From Serripes groenlandicus (Eukaryota; Mollusca; Bivalvia; Cardiida; Cardiidae): 64,000 bases of DNA. Numbering within the stretch: the stretch's first letter is position 1; every line of letters begins with the position of its first letter. A program made the position numbers and the translations under genes. The DNA lies in assembly GCA_031761405.1 (NCBI GenBank), contig JASEVX010000010.1, positions 32,747,784 through 32,811,783 of the forward strand, read 5' to 3'. Below, in pieces: positions 63,853 through 64,000 of this stretch. The notes beneath the pieces were generated by a model, which did not search any database, was not told the DNA's origin, and was given only the letters and a program-made list of their open reading frames with translations.

Positions 63853-64000
63853 AACAGTCGTTGGTAACCAGGAAAGGGTTGATGTAATAGTTGTTAGTAA
63901 CCAGCAAAGGGTTGATGTAAGAGTTGTTGGTAACCAGGAAAAGGTTGATGTGTCTTTAGTAACCAGGAAAAGATTGATGTAAGATTTATTAGTAACCAGG
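63853..64000. repeat. 33 bp minisatellite running off the window
   Basis: Units taaccaggaaagggttgatg at 63865, 63898, 63931, 63960 and 63993; period 33 with one 29 bp unit. Confidence 0.88.

Overview
The window looks like intergenic and intronic DNA from an animal genome, most likely a bivalve mollusc. It is AT-rich, has no dense ORFs, shows GT-AG exons, and is packed with short non-autonomous transposons, tRNA-derived SINEs and tandem-repeat elements of a kind known from clams, mussels and oysters. The bivalve call is inference; no species marker is present. There is no complete gene, rRNA, functional tRNA or CRISPR array.

Genes are all partial and all on the minus strand. At the right, two exons (62140-62237 and 60672-60899) encode consecutive pieces of eukaryotic DNA topoisomerase II around the end of the breakage-reunion core. 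At the left, a TM-segment exon (11251-11376), an exon with half an LDL-receptor class A module (13310-13531) and a candidate first exon behind an NRF1-like box (17831-17975) have matching splice phases and may belong to one gene. A weaker exon-like segment is at 57197-57279. A decayed non-LTR retrotransposon with a readable endonuclease part lies at 47130-48480.

About a quarter of the window (summed from my spans) is one family of ~230 bp palindromic elements, here TTAA-MITE. Termini are TTAACCCTTTCCC and its inverse, the target site is TTAA, and a central hairpin varies by compensatory changes. Some 85-90 copies and fragments occur in both orientations; several share a single TTAA or sit in repeats whose empty sites are also in the window. 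Superfamily inference: piggyBac-like.

The second component is a set of elements with unrelated interiors but one plan, here HL- (Helitron/Helentron-like): 5' start AACAAGAG or AACTAGA, often a short palindrome, a core of ~150-167 bp tandem monomers, a 3-4 bp microsatellite, then a 3' hairpin followed by TAAA/TATAA, with little or no target duplication. Families C, D, H, I, J, K, L, M, N and P are named by letter. Others: tRNA-derived SINEs E, F and G; a palindromic ~190 bp element B; a PIF/Harbinger-like element with 3 bp TSD (40340-41288); several hairpin elements; a 56 bp satellite (34878-38500) broken by insertions; and various minisatellites.

Layout: 0-6.6 kb TTAA-MITEs; 6.7-11 kb MITEs split by P and C; 11-18 kb candidate gene with B, D, H and I in introns; 19-25 kb MITE cluster with an assembly gap (22756-22955); 25.4-27.4 kb C and DR1-rich repeats; 27.6-30 kb AT-rich unassigned; 30-34.7 kb MITEs and SINEs; 34.9-38.7 kb satellite; 39-42 kb MITEs and Harbinger-like element; 42-50.6 kb relatively unique DNA with the retrotransposon remnant; 50.6-60 kb D, N and MITEs; 60-62.3 kb topoisomerase II exons; 62.5-64 kb J element and a minisatellite.
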